Shown: positions 17,020 through 27,355, numbered from the stretch's first letter. The stretch is DNA of 64,000 nt from CAZOHG01 sp964579725 (GCA_964579725.1 CAZOHG010000001.1:1-64000), one strand, 5' to 3'. Translations and numbers: made by a program. Notes: generated by a model not told the origin, from the letters alone.

Positions 17020-18129
17020 TCAAGCATTCTTCACCAAATCGTACAAAATTTCAATTCCTTTTTCAAGATTTTTTTCCGAAGCGGCAAAAGAAATTCTAAA
17101 GTGGCTGTCTTTTTCGGAAAAGGTGTTTCCCGGTACCATGAGGAGATTTCGCTGAATGGCGCGTTCTACCAGCCGCGTGCTGTTTCGATCGGGTGCTTCC
17201 GGGAAAATGTAGAAAGCACCCTGCGGCTTTTCCACCGTTAAAAACTCCTGCAAGCCGTTAAAAATGATGTCACGTTTGCGCTGGTAGCGGGAAATGATTT
17301 CGCTCCCGTCAAACGCTTCTGCCACAATAGCCGCTTTCTGCAAAAACGGAGGGGCACAAACGTAGGTGTAATGTTGTAACATTTTGAGATATTCGACAAT
17401 CTCGTGCGAAGCGGCCACATAGCCGATCCGCCAGCCGCTCATTCCCCAGCTTTTGGCGTAGCCACGTAAAACAATGGTGCGGTCGTAGTCCCGTGCAATA
17501 CTCCGCAGCGGCAGGTGATCATACACAAATTTATCGTAAATTTCATCGGCAATCACAAACAAATCGTGATCGCGAGCCAGCTGGGCAATGGCCTGGATTT
17601 CCTCAGGGGTTAACACCACACCGGTGGGATTGTTGGGATTGTTTAAAATCAATGCTTTGGTTTTTTCGGTTAAATGTGGCACCAACCGCTCGGGTGTGAG
17701 CCGAAAATCGGGGTAGGTGTCCACAAAAACGGGAATGCCGCCCAAAAGTTCAACCACAAAACTGTACATGACAAATCGGGGGTCGGGAATTAGAACCTCG
17801 TCTCCCGGATTAATGAGGGCCATAAGACTGAGGACAAAACCGCCGGTTACGCCGCTGGTTACGATCACGTCTTCAAAGTGCACCCCTTCTTCCCGAAGGT
17901 GCTCGGCAATTACTTCCCGCAGCTCGGGCAATCCTTGCGTCGTCACATATTGATTGAGTCCCCGATTCATCCAATATTCGGCTTCTTGCTTAATGGGAAC
18001 GGGAACATCAAAATCTGTCATTCCAATACTTAAATCGACGGCGTTTTCCATCGATTGAGCCAGGTTGAATATCTTTCGAATCCCGGAGGGACGTAAATTC
18101 TCCAGGCGCCTTGCCAATTCCTTTGTCAT
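17020..18129 (-). CDS. PLP-dependent class I/II aminotransferase
   Basis: A 369-residue fold-type I aminotransferase. Visible signatures are the N-terminal IRKIFNLAQSMENAVDLSIGMTDFDVP, the NNPNNPTG cofactor motif, D and Y of VIADEIYDKFVYD, and the PLP lysine in LRGYAKSWGMSGWRIGY. These match the aspartate/aromatic aminotransferase (AspC/PatA-like) group, which moves amino groups between an amino acid and 2-oxoglutarate or a related keto acid; substrate cannot be told from sequence. It lies 65 nt downstream of the giant CHAT gene and upstream of the NtrC-type gene, all on one strand. Confidence 0.93.
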   Translation of the reverse strand: MTKELARRLENLRPSGIRKIFNLAQSMENAVDLSIGMTDFDVPVPIKQEAEYWMNRGLNQYVTTQGLPELREVIAEHLREEGVHFEDVIVTSGVTGGFVLSLMALINPGDEVLIPDPRFVMYSFVVELLGGIPVFVDTYPDFRLTPERLVPHLTEKTKALILNNPNNPTGVVLTPEEIQAIAQLARDHDLFVIADEIYDKFVYDHLPLRSIARDYDRTIVLRGYAKSWGMSGWRIGYVAASHEIVEYLKMLQHYTYVCAPPFLQKAAIVAEAFDGSEIISRYQRKRDIIFNGLQEFLTVEKPQGAFYIFPEAPDRNSTRLVERAIQRNLLMVPGNTFSEKDSHFRISFAASEKNLEKGIEILYDLVKNA

Positions 18130-18194
18130 GTTGCTGCCGTCCTTTCTATGGTCAAAGCCCCTTTTGGAGCTGAGCCTCGTAAAATCGCCCCTTT

Positions 18195-21100
18195 TTAGCG
18201 GGGGTCGCCGGTTAAATAAAAGGCCGCCCAGTAGTAAGGGTAGGGGTGAATAAATTGGCGCACGTAATTTTGGGCACGTTTAAGGGCTTCGGCGCGGGAA
18301 TACCCTCGGTGCAAATACCGGTGAAACCGTTTCATAATCACGGCTGTTGTCAAATCGTCCACTTTCCAGAGCGAAGCCACAACGGCCGGAGTACCTGCGT
18401 AAATAAAACTGCGGGAAAGGCCAATCACTTCGTCTCCGCTGGTGACTTTTCCCAGTCCCGTCTCGCAGGCACTCATCGTCACTAAAAACTGATTGAGTTG
18501 AAGTCCGAAAATTTCCCAGGCTTCCAACCGCCCGTCATTTTCCTTGTCCGGTGTAAGGCGCAAAGCCGAAAACAACGGATTAACCGGATCGTACTCCCCG
18601 TGGGTAGAAAACAACACCAAATCAAATTTTCTGATTTCTCTTTTGACACGTGTTTCCGTTGCTTCCTTTCGCAAATAGACGGTAACATTGGAAAACGTGC
18701 GTTTTAAACTTTCGGCTTCTTTTTCGGCAAAGGGCAGATCGTAGCGTGGATTCCCCAAATCCGGATTGCCCACAGCCAGGACATTTCGCACGATTTTTTT
18801 GGTTTGCCGAAAATAATCGCCCTTTTGCAGGCAAAATTTGTACACCGTTCCACTTGGAGCGTTGGCCAATTTGAACCGATCCAGCAAATAACGGTCTTTT
18901 TTGTCCATGAGAGCTCCGAAGGGCAGGTAGTGCAACACGGCGTGAGGAACAATGACCAATTGCGAGATTCCATTGAGGAGACCGTCCGCCGGATCGATAA
19001 GCACCCGGTACAAGCGCTTGGCTTCGTCAGACACGGGCAGGCTTTTTTGCAAATCCTGACGAAATAGGCGTACCAAATTCTGCAAGCGCTTGGCCGAAAT
19101 TTTTCTCGAAAAGACCGTCAGAGTGTCTCGTTTTAAAACCCAGAGAACCAATTCCGTGGGCAGACTATAATAGGCCAAAAGTGCGGTACTGTCGTCCAGA
19201 GTTTTTTGCAAGACCGCAGCGGACACCGGTTCTACGGTGACCATCGAAGCCAGTTCCGGATTTTTTATTTTCAGATCATTCAGAAAAGAATCGTACGCGC
19301 CGCGCAGGCTGTCCAGACGAGCGCGCACTTTTTTGACGCTGTCTTTCAAAACCGGCGTCCACTCCCCCTTTTGGTAGAGAAGCGTCAGGTCATTTTGAAG
19401 GCGCTGAATTTTGTTCCGAATCGCCCTGCCCCGTGCCAAATCCGATTGACTGGCGCCGCGGCCAAAGTCAATCTTACGATTCCCCAACAAATCAATAAAA
19501 CTACGGGATTTCGCCCGTTCGGCAAACTCAAAGCTCTGGCGGGGCTTTTTCATCCGCACCAATAGGGCAATCATTTTCCCGTAAACCGCCATTTTGTCCG
19601 AGAGAAACCCCGTTTGGAAATTTTCCACCCGAATTTGCGCGCGCATTTTTTCGATGACGTGAATTGCCTTCTGGTAGCTTTTCCGAGCATTTTGCAAGGA
19701 ATCCTGCCGCGTCCACAGGTCTCCCAAAAAATCGAAGCCCTGCCACTCCAATTCAGGAATTTCTAACTTTTGAGATAGCGCAACAGCAGAGTCGGTTAGA
19801 GCAAAAGCCGAATCGCTCCGGGCTGTCTCGGCAAAAAGGCGAGCCAAACTCAATTGACAGGACGCCACATTTCGTTCGTCCCGTATGCTTCGGCTCAGGG
19901 CCAGTCCCTTCCTCAGATAGTTTTTGGCCAAACGAAATTTCTTTTGCCGCAAAAAGACCAAACCCAGATTCCGAAAATCGTAACCCAAACCGCGCCGCGC
20001 ACCCAGAGCACTGTCAATGGCCACCGCGCGCTCGTACCACACTCGTGCGGAGTCCCACCGTGCCTGCTTTCCCAAAATGAGCCCAATGTTCTTTAGGATG
20101 GTTGCCTCGTCCAGGCTGTCGTGCAGACCCCTGGCGAGCTTCAAGGCCTGATTTTCGTAGGCCAGCCCCTTTCGGGGTTCATTCAAGCTCATGTGAATCA
20201 ATCCCTTGGTAGAGTACGCCAAAAGCAAAGGAACGGTTTCCCCTAACTTCTGAAAAATAGCAATGGCTTTTTCCTGGTGCTGGACGGCGTGCAGGTAATC
20301 CCCCATTTTCCAGAAGACGTTGGCCAAATATTGGTGTTCCAAACCGCGGTCTTTGGACGTTCCCGATTTTTCCGCCAGAGCCGCGGCTTTTTGCTGGTAC
20401 TCCAACGCGGTTTGGTACGAACCCAACCGTTCGTAAGCCAAACCAAGGTAGCGAAAAATCGTCATGTGCGTCTGGGTAAACGGCTGCTCCTCTGCGACCG
20501 CGGCGGCTCTTTCCAAGGTTGTAATGGCCTGACTGTAGGCATCTTTGTAGCGCAAATAGATGCGCGCCAGGTCCAGCAAATTTTCAACTACAGCCGCCTT
20601 TTTCCCCAATTTTCGGTACAGGTTGAGCGAACGTCGGTAGTACGTAAGCGCCTGATCGTATTGGGAGGCGTTTTCTTGCAGGCGAGCGATCTGGTGAAAG
20701 GCCTCGGCCTGGTCAAGCTGGCTGCCCATTTTCGTCAGCAAATTTTCGTATTTGAGACGGTAAACCTTTACCTTTTCCAAATTGCCCAATTTCTCGTAAA
20801 AAATCAACAAATTCCGCAAGCCGTCCAAAAGACTTTCCCGATCCCCCTGCGATTCGTACAAGCGATTCAAAATTTCCTGGTACCGAACCGCACGTTCCCA
20901 AAACTTGCCGTTGTACGACGCCAACAAAAGTTGCTGGTACAGAATGGCTTCCTTGTCCTTGGCTCCGAGCAGGTGTGCCATCTGGAGAGCCTGTTCGTAA
21001 TTTCGAATGGCGTCCCACCAGTCCTTCCGTTTGGCAAACACATACCCGCGTTTGAATGTGGCATTTAGCTGCGTACGTGCAAATTGGCGTTTTTCCGGCT

Positions 21101-24100
21101 CGGACATGCCACCGAATCCGTACCACACAAAAGCGCCCCACACGCGCGGGTCGCGAAATTTCCTCCGGAGGGCCTTTCGAGAAGCAAGAAACGCGTCGAA
21201 ATCCCTTTGAGCAAAAAGGCGTGCGTAGAACGCATTCCAGAAAAACCGCCGGGCTTTGGCTGGAACGGGCCAGAGCTGGAACAAATACTCCGGTACGCCG
21301 GCGTACGTAAACGCCTGCACAAACGTGGGGGCTCCGGTTGAAAAAAAACCGCTTTCAGCCAGAGCAGAATCTGTGGTCAACGCCAAAAAATTAGCACGCG
21401 TGTCCAACTGAAAAATCTCCTGAAAACGAAGCCGTCCGTTGTTTTTCGGGGGGAAGGGTGAAATTGGTTCACTGGCTCCGGAGCGCACTTTTACGCGCGG
21501 AAAGTGAAAAATCAGCGCCGAGCGCACGGGCTGAAACGGATCATTTTCCAGCGGCAGGTTAAAATGAAGCACGTCTGCGTCGGGAGCCGCCTTCCAGAAA
21601 GCGCTTTCCTCGGCGTGCCGTCCCGTCACGGCCAACAGTTGACTTCCCACGGGCGCTTGAGGATGCCATTTTTCCTGTCCAAAGCGAAAGTAAGCGATTT
21701 TTCTGCCTGAGAGGTGCCGTTTTTTGACTTCAAAGAAATAGGTCGTCAAGCTGGTAGCGTAGCGAACAGCGATTGAATCGGCCAGCAGACCGCCGCGAAA
21801 AGGCAGCAACTCAAAGGGGAACCCGGCCAAAACCCGGTCCGGAATCACAATGAGCTGCTCCGGCAAGGATTGAAGTCCCTGCAAGGGCTTGAGGAGAATC
21901 GCACCAAGCTGCCGAAAGGTAGGGTCCGCCCCGGGGTATTTCGGTCTTGCGCGCAGCGCCTGCCGCACAAGAGGTACCAATCGGCGACTGCCCGACTGCA
22001 GGGGAAAAACCCGAACCGTGTCGGGTGAAACCAGCCACACCCATCCGTGACGAAAACCAAACTGGAATTTGAGAAAAGCCTGCCCTTTCGCCAAAATCGA
22101 TTGAAATTTGGAAACCCGTAATCGAATCGGCTGCACCAACGCCAAAAGTTCCGGGTCGTTTTGGATTTTTTGGTCAATGAGCTGGCGGTATTCAGCTTTT
22201 AGGCTGTCCAACTTGGCCTGCACGGCCGCCTGAGCGCGGTAGTTGACCACTGTTTCCGCCAGAAAACGGCGATTTTCGTTTTCCAGACGAGCAATTTCCT
22301 CGCGCAGAAAGCGCACATTTCCAAGGAAAATTTTGTCCGTTTCTCGCTTGGCCTTCAAGCGGTAGCCGGCCAGGACGTCCAAAAGCTGTTTTTGCTGCCA
22401 CGCCTCACTTGTTTGAAGCGCCTGCACGGCCTGGCCTGCGCGGACTTGTCGTTGAATAAGCACGCTGTACAACAAATCACGATCCAGGGCGTTGAGTCCC
22501 CCCAGATCCCGACCACCTGTGGTGTCGGGCGTGTTTTCCAAAATCGAAATACTCTCTTGCAGCAAGTCCCGCGAAGCCTTTTTTAAGGCGGATTGTTCGG
22601 CCATGCTTTTCCCTTCTTGAAGCAGTCCGAGTGCCAGGTCCACCCGCCACAACAAATCACTTTGCCGGGTACGCAGCGCCAATCGACGCGCCTTTTCCAG
22701 ATCTTTTTTGGCCTCGTCAGACCATCCGAGAAAAAGGTCAATTTCGGAACGATTTTTTCGTATTACAATTTGCTCGCGATTTAGATGAAATCGAACCGCC
22801 TCGTCCAGAGCGCGGTCCAAAATCTGGTACACGCGCGTTGCCACGTAAAACCGTTGAATCTTCGCCGTTCGATTGGAGTCTGCGGCAGACTTCTCCTTGA
22901 GGAAAATCAAGGTTTGCAGCAATCCTGTTTGGTAAAGCAGAGCCACCCGTTCTCGTGCCAACCCGTAAGGCAATTTGTGTAAGATCTGTTCTCCCCCGTC
23001 CAGCCAGTGTAATACCTCTTCGTAGGCAACCGGCAGTGCAGGGGCCGTTTCGCCATTTAGCTGCTTCTGGGTCCAAAAAAGCAGCGTCAATCGCGCCAAA
23101 TTGTTTAAATTAATAACCGCTCCCGACCAATATTTTTTCTTCAAACAAAGCCGGTAGGATCGAACAAACGCCTGCCAGGCCGCCATCTGATCCCCGTAAA
23201 AGCTGTACAAATAACCCAAGTTGTTCTGAATAATTGCAACGCCCAAAGTGTACTTTTCCTTTTCAAAAACTTGCTGCTTCGCCCGAAGGGCGTCAATGGC
23301 ACGCAGCAGGGATTTCTGTCCCTCGTAGTTCTTGGAGAGTAAAGTGTAGAGAAGGGCACGCTCGTCCGCTACCGTGAATGCTCCCTTACTTCCCCCGGCT
23401 TCCAGATAGGGCGCCAGATTAAACACGGGGATCGAATACCCCAAAAATTCCAGGCGAAGGTAGCCTTTGAGGGAGCGTTTGTCCTTGATTTTACCCGTGT
23501 CCAAAAGGTTCAATGCCAGCTGCAGATGTTTAAGGGATTCGGAAAAATCGTGGAGCTTTAAATAGGCATTGGCCAAATTTCGGTGAAGTCTTTCTACGGT
23601 GCGCTCTCGCTCGGGGATGTCTTGCCGTGCCCGAACCATTTTTAAAACCTGCAAATAGGTGTCCACGGACAAATCGTAGTCGCCTGAAAGAAAATACGTC
23701 CAGGCCAGACGATCCATGTTCGCCAACACCCGATTCTGGTTTTTTAGAGATTTGTAAATCGAAATCGCCTTCGAAATGTCTTTTTCGGCTTCCGGCCAAT
23801 TTTCCAAAATCATGGCACAGTGCCCCATTTGCTCGTACACAATGGCCTCCTGCCGAATGTTGTCGAAGGTGCTGTCCAATTCCAGCCGCTTTTGGTAATA
23901 GAAAAAGGCCTTCTCGTACCCGAATTCCCCCAAACGGTAGTAATTGTTGGCCAAATTCAGCGACAACTTGGCCTCTAATTCCGGGTTCTTTTTTTCGTCG
24001 TTAATGGACACCCCAACCGTTAGCAGGTCAATGGCCTTCTCGTACCACAAATGCTGAACCGGTGGTTTTTGGAATGTGATTGTTCGGTACGCCCAAAAAA

Positions 24101-26645
24101 TCGGAGCCAGAACGGCTTCTGTGGCGCGCTCTAAAAAAGGTCTGGGCTGATTTTTGAGACTGATTTCCAGGCCGGCCAGGGTTTCGTAGTTAAAGCCAAG
24201 GGTTAAATAGGCATAAACCAACGTGTAGTTCAGGCGAAGAGCGCGCCCCAAAAAACGATTGGATTTAAGCAGGAGAGCGTATTCGTCTCTCAAGAGTTTT
24301 TGCCGCGTGGCCAGGTAAGAATACGCCAGTCCCAAACTGTAGGCGTACACCTCCCTTTTGGGATGTTGGGTCAATTTCTTGTGGTACAGGGCAATGATTT
24401 GTTGCAATTCGTGGGCACGATCGGCACATTTGACCATTCCGCGGTGCGCCTGAACATTCAGCGAATCGTACCCAAGCACCGAAGAAAACGCGGAGCGTGC
24501 CAACTGCCAATCATTTTTGGCCAAAAGACGTTCCCCCTTGGCCAACAGGGTTCGAATGAGAACCTCTCGAATCCAGGCAATCTGATTAGTAGTCAACACG
24601 GAAGAAAAGCGGCTCAACCCCGATTGACAGGTTTCGAGAAGAGCCTGGCTGTCGTGCAAATCGTCGTAGATGAAAATCAAGCCGACAAGAGAACGAAAAA
24701 CCGTCTCGCGCTGGTTTGGAAATTGGTCCAGGGCACGGTTGTATTCCCGAATTGCCGTTCGAAAATCGCCGGAATTTCTAAACGTTCCGGCAATTTGGAG
24801 TTCTGCCCAGCCTTGTAAAATCGGCAATTTCGGGTAAGTTTGAAGTAAATACTGGTACCCCCGTACGGGATTTTTCCAGGCAGAATTGGTTCGCACCGCC
24901 TTTTTCAATTGAAGAAGAGCCATCTGGCGATCGTAGAAATCGGCTTTCTTCAGGCGTAAAACCGCCACGTAGGCCTGTACGGCCGACGTAAAATTTTCGA
25001 GATTGACGTACAAATCACCCAGAGTCAGGTAGGCCTGCACGCGAAGGGATGCAAACGGCAAAGCGGCAATTTTCTGGAGCTGGGTCAACGCGCGATTTAG
25101 ACGGCCGGTTTGAATCAAGAGCACCGATTGGCGCAGCGCAACAAGCCCCCAATTCTCCGAACCGGAATGGGTTTTTTGAAGAAGATTGCTGAGGCGCTTC
25201 ATTTCCTTTGACGGCGAGAGGTGCCGCAACTGAAAAATTCGAAGGCGTGCTTGAACCGTCCAGAGGTTTTGCCCATTCTCATTCCGAACGGCCCTGGTGT
25301 ACGCTTCCATTGCGGCTTGCGTGTACCCCAACAGGACATCTGTCTCCCCGATTTCAAAATAGAGCCTTGAGAGATTTCCTTTACGGCCGACGTTTTCCAG
25401 GGCTTTGTGCAGAACAAAAAGTCTTTGTAACAAAAAGTGTTGCCGATTTTGCTGCCAGGCTTCCACGAACGCGGAATCTCCTTGGGCTTGCAAAGTGCGT
25501 ATTTCTTTGAGGGAAAATTTTTTCCGAAGAAAGACGAAAAAACTGTCCCGAGAAGCGGGCACGGGGAAAGCACCCGCTGTGGGAATCGTCAGGACGTTGT
25601 CATTGCCGGTAGGACGTGACACAAAAAGGACGCTGTCCCGCGTCGTGCGATTTGGGAAAAGCGCCGTCTCTGCGCCGGTTGTCAATTGCCGCAGGGGAAA
25701 GGGGGCCGATTTCGTCCAGGGGATTTTTTCCGAAAACGGACACTCCAACAGCACGCCGTTGTCCGTCACCGAAACCTGGCCGTCCCCGTTTGTGTCGTAG
25801 AGAAATCCCACAAAAAGAACGCGGTCCGTATTCGGCCAAACGGCAAAACCGATCGGTTTTTTCGATCGGTACAAGATGTGGCGGAGCGTTGAGCGCACAG
25901 GAAATTCGGCGGGCAGAAAGCGAACGGCTTCGATTTGCCAGGCTTTTTTTCTGAAACGGGTGTACGAAAGCCAACGACCGTCCGGCGAAAAGGCAGGGGA
26001 AAAACTTCCGCCTTGAACAACCAATCGAAACCTTTGGGTAGAAAAATTCAGCAGCCACACATTTTTTCGATTCGTGCGGCGGGTGCTGGTAAAGGCCAGC
26101 CATTTTCCGTCGGGCGAAACGGCGGGCTGTGCGTCGTAGCCCAGGTAGGTTGTGAGCGGGGTGATTTTTTGAACTCTCGGCCGGCCTCGTGACCAGCGTA
26201 GTTTGGCTAAAAAAATATCCCCCATTCCGTCCGAGCGTTTAGAAACAAAAACAAAGCCCTTTTGGTTGGGAAGCCAAACCGGTTGGGTGTCGTCGCTTTT
26301 GTGTTGGGTCAGTTGCACCAAATGGCTGGTGCCCACCTGCTTGGCCCAGATGTCCAGATTGCCGCTTCGATCGGAAGCAAAAAGGAGCCAGCGGCCGTCC
26401 GGTGAAAGGGAAGGGAAAATATCGGTGCCCGGATGGGTTGTTAAAAGGCGTGCCCTTTCCTTGACGGGTGAAAGCAGGCGAGAATAATAGGACGAAAGGG
26501 AGACGGTTTGAGCCGCCGCCGGTTTTCCGGCCACAAAGAAAAGACCAAGCGCTGCCCCAATACCGGAGACAAGAGCGTTCTTCAGGCGTATTGGAAATGG
26601 GTTAGAAAATCTCACAATTTTCCCCGGCAATTTTCCCAGACCCAA
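18195..26645 (-). CDS. Giant exported TolB-propeller/TPR/double-CHAT protein
   Basis: A 2816-residue protein. A signal peptide ends in PAAAQ (cleavage after about A45). Next come a TolB/PD40-type beta-propeller (about 65-330, repeated 'SPDG+WL.F.S' units), a long TPR solenoid (about 400-1200), helices and a first CHAT domain (about 1510-1850). A second TPR array (about 1855-2350) leads to a C-terminal CHAT domain (about 2470-2816). The C-terminal CHAT keeps the caspase-like dyad: His2682 in FSTHGEYDP and Cys2727 in MSACETG. The first CHAT aligns without gaps around the His site but has Pro1698 for His and Ser1760 for Cys, so it should be catalytically dead. Matching helices before each (LDSL..Y ... 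PEL) point to duplication. Start is TTG with a perfect AGGAGG five nt upstream. Target and trigger are unknown. Confidence 0.92.
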   Translation of the reverse strand: MGLGKLPGKIVRFSNPFPIRLKNALVSGIGAALGLFFVAGKPAAAQTVSLSSYYSRLLSPVKERARLLTTHPGTDIFPSLSPDGRWLLFASDRSGNLDIWAKQVGTSHLVQLTQHKSDDTQPVWLPNQKGFVFVSKRSDGMGDIFLAKLRWSRGRPRVQKITPLTTYLGYDAQPAVSPDGKWLAFTSTRRTNRKNVWLLNFSTQRFRLVVQGGSFSPAFSPDGRWLSYTRFRKKAWQIEAVRFLPAEFPVRSTLRHILYRSKKPIGFAVWPNTDRVLFVGFLYDTNGDGQVSVTDNGVLLECPFSEKIPWTKSAPFPLRQLTTGAETALFPNRTTRDSVLFVSRPTGNDNVLTIPTAGAFPVPASRDSFFVFLRKKFSLKEIRTLQAQGDSAFVEAWQQNRQHFLLQRLFVLHKALENVGRKGNLSRLYFEIGETDVLLGYTQAAMEAYTRAVRNENGQNLWTVQARLRIFQLRHLSPSKEMKRLSNLLQKTHSGSENWGLVALRQSVLLIQTGRLNRALTQLQKIAALPFASLRVQAYLTLGDLYVNLENFTSAVQAYVAVLRLKKADFYDRQMALLQLKKAVRTNSAWKNPVRGYQYLLQTYPKLPILQGWAELQIAGTFRNSGDFRTAIREYNRALDQFPNQRETVFRSLVGLIFIYDDLHDSQALLETCQSGLSRFSSVLTTNQIAWIREVLIRTLLAKGERLLAKNDWQLARSAFSSVLGYDSLNVQAHRGMVKCADRAHELQQIIALYHKKLTQHPKREVYAYSLGLAYSYLATRQKLLRDEYALLLKSNRFLGRALRLNYTLVYAYLTLGFNYETLAGLEISLKNQPRPFLERATEAVLAPIFWAYRTITFQKPPVQHLWYEKAIDLLTVGVSINDEKKNPELEAKLSLNLANNYYRLGEFGYEKAFFYYQKRLELDSTFDNIRQEAIVYEQMGHCAMILENWPEAEKDISKAISIYKSLKNQNRVLANMDRLAWTYFLSGDYDLSVDTYLQVLKMVRARQDIPERERTVERLHRNLANAYLKLHDFSESLKHLQLALNLLDTGKIKDKRSLKGYLRLEFLGYSIPVFNLAPYLEAGGSKGAFTVADERALLYTLLSKNYEGQKSLLRAIDALRAKQQVFEKEKYTLGVAIIQNNLGYLYSFYGDQMAAWQAFVRSYRLCLKKKYWSGAVINLNNLARLTLLFWTQKQLNGETAPALPVAYEEVLHWLDGGEQILHKLPYGLARERVALLYQTGLLQTLIFLKEKSAADSNRTAKIQRFYVATRVYQILDRALDEAVRFHLNREQIVIRKNRSEIDLFLGWSDEAKKDLEKARRLALRTRQSDLLWRVDLALGLLQEGKSMAEQSALKKASRDLLQESISILENTPDTTGGRDLGGLNALDRDLLYSVLIQRQVRAGQAVQALQTSEAWQQKQLLDVLAGYRLKAKRETDKIFLGNVRFLREEIARLENENRRFLAETVVNYRAQAAVQAKLDSLKAEYRQLIDQKIQNDPELLALVQPIRLRVSKFQSILAKGQAFLKFQFGFRHGWVWLVSPDTVRVFPLQSGSRRLVPLVRQALRARPKYPGADPTFRQLGAILLKPLQGLQSLPEQLIVIPDRVLAGFPFELLPFRGGLLADSIAVRYATSLTTYFFEVKKRHLSGRKIAYFRFGQEKWHPQAPVGSQLLAVTGRHAEESAFWKAAPDADVLHFNLPLENDPFQPVRSALIFHFPRVKVRSGASEPISPFPPKNNGRLRFQEIFQLDTRANFLALTTDSALAESGFFSTGAPTFVQAFTYAGVPEYLFQLWPVPAKARRFFWNAFYARLFAQRDFDAFLASRKALRRKFRDPRVWGAFVWYGFGGMSEPEKRQFARTQLNATFKRGYVFAKRKDWWDAIRNYEQALQMAHLLGAKDKEAILYQQLLLASYNGKFWERAVRYQEILNRLYESQGDRESLLDGLRNLLIFYEKLGNLEKVKVYRLKYENLLTKMGSQLDQAEAFHQIARLQENASQYDQALTYYRRSLNLYRKLGKKAAVVENLLDLARIYLRYKDAYSQAITTLERAAAVAEEQPFTQTHMTIFRYLGLAYERLGSYQTALEYQQKAAALAEKSGTSKDRGLEHQYLANVFWKMGDYLHAVQHQEKAIAIFQKLGETVPLLLAYSTKGLIHMSLNEPRKGLAYENQALKLARGLHDSLDEATILKNIGLILGKQARWDSARVWYERAVAIDSALGARRGLGYDFRNLGLVFLRQKKFRLAKNYLRKGLALSRSIRDERNVASCQLSLARLFAETARSDSAFALTDSAVALSQKLEIPELEWQGFDFLGDLWTRQDSLQNARKSYQKAIHVIEKMRAQIRVENFQTGFLSDKMAVYGKMIALLVRMKKPRQSFEFAERAKSRSFIDLLGNRKIDFGRGASQSDLARGRAIRNKIQRLQNDLTLLYQKGEWTPVLKDSVKKVRARLDSLRGAYDSFLNDLKIKNPELASMVTVEPVSAAVLQKTLDDSTALLAYYSLPTELVLWVLKRDTLTVFSRKISAKRLQNLVRLFRQDLQKSLPVSDEAKRLYRVLIDPADGLLNGISQLVIVPHAVLHYLPFGALMDKKDRYLLDRFKLANAPSGTVYKFCLQKGDYFRQTKKIVRNVLAVGNPDLGNPRYDLPFAEKEAESLKRTFSNVTVYLRKEATETRVKREIRKFDLVLFSTHGEYDPVNPLFSALRLTPDKENDGRLEAWEIFGLQLNQFLVTMSACETGLGKVTSGDEVIGLSRSFIYAGTPAVVASLWKVDDLTTAVIMKRFHRYLHRGYSRAEALKRAQNYVRQFIHPYPYYWAAFYLTGDPR

Positions 26646-26663
26646 CGCGTCCTCCTAGGACGC
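26646..26663 (-). promoter_or_regulatory. Hairpin covering the ribosome binding site of the giant CHAT gene
   Basis: On the minus strand GCGTCCT-AGG-AGGACGC forms a perfect 7 bp inverted repeat with a three-base loop (26647-26663), one nt before the TTG start. The Shine-Dalgarno AGGAGG lies in the loop and 3' arm. It could hold translation low until opened; a function is inferred, though the repeat itself is plain in the sequence. Confidence 0.55.
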
Positions 26664-26791
26664 CGCACGTTTCCGTGTTCACTCGGAAGCCAGGCGAAAA
26701 ACTCTCCCGCATTTTCCTCGCAGAGACTCCACGCTCAAAAGCGTTTCCAACCAATTTGACCTGGATTTTGTTCACCTGAGAAAAAAGCCTC

Positions 26792-27355
26792 CTATTTCTT
26801 TTTCACCCATTTTCCGTTGGGCAATTGAACCCACGTTCCCGGTTTGGAATTTTGCCGGTTCATCTTGGCAAACACGGCGCGTACCTCGTCGGGTGTGGCA
26901 TTTTTCAAACTTTGATTCACTTGAACCACGCGGTCCATGATAATTTGACGGTCGTGATTTTCTTCCGTTAGAATCGTTAGAACACGCTTCTTGAGCTCAG
27001 GGTCTTTTTCAAGACGCTTTTTGTCCACAATTTCTAAAAGACCGCGATTGTTTTCGCCCAAAATACCCATCCGCTCAAATTCTTCCACATCGTCCTGATT
27101 AAATTTTCGGTTTTGAATGGCTTTCAGAACCAATTTTTTCTCAATGGACATGACCGGCGGTTTTTTCCCGGTGAGCGCCCGGGTGGAGGCGACCATGTCG
27201 GCGTCGTTTTGAATTTCTTCGTACGTGCCCAGCACCTGTTTTTCAAGGGATGTTTTTTCGCCCGTAACCGTCACTTCCGGGGCCTTAATGCTACAGCCCG
27301 TCCAGAGCGTTAGAGCCACAACCCCGCTTGCCAACAAACCCAACGTCATTTTCAT
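26792..27355 (-). CDS. DUF1318 (YdbL-like) putative lipoprotein
   Basis: A 187-residue protein with a hydrophobic leader ending in TLWTGC, a probable lipobox with an unusual Trp at -3. The body contains the DUF1318/YdbL signature: a basic helix (VLKAIQNRKFNQDDVEEFERMGILGENNRGLLEI) followed by a charged helix and DRVVQVNQS. In E. coli YdbL works with the AsmA-like YdbH and the lipoprotein YnbE in envelope lipid transport. Here a large AsmA-like gene lies three genes upstream (29781), supporting a related role. It ends with WVQLPNGKWVKKK. AAGGAGGG precedes the ATG. The giant CHAT gene begins 146 bp downstream. Confidence 0.8.
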   Translation of the reverse strand: MKMTLGLLASGVVALTLWTGCSIKAPEVTVTGEKTSLEKQVLGTYEEIQNDADMVASTRALTGKKPPVMSIEKKLVLKAIQNRKFNQDDVEEFERMGILGENNRGLLEIVDKKRLEKDPELKKRVLTILTEENHDRQIIMDRVVQVNQSLKNATPDEVRAVFAKMNRQNSKPGTWVQLPNGKWVKKK

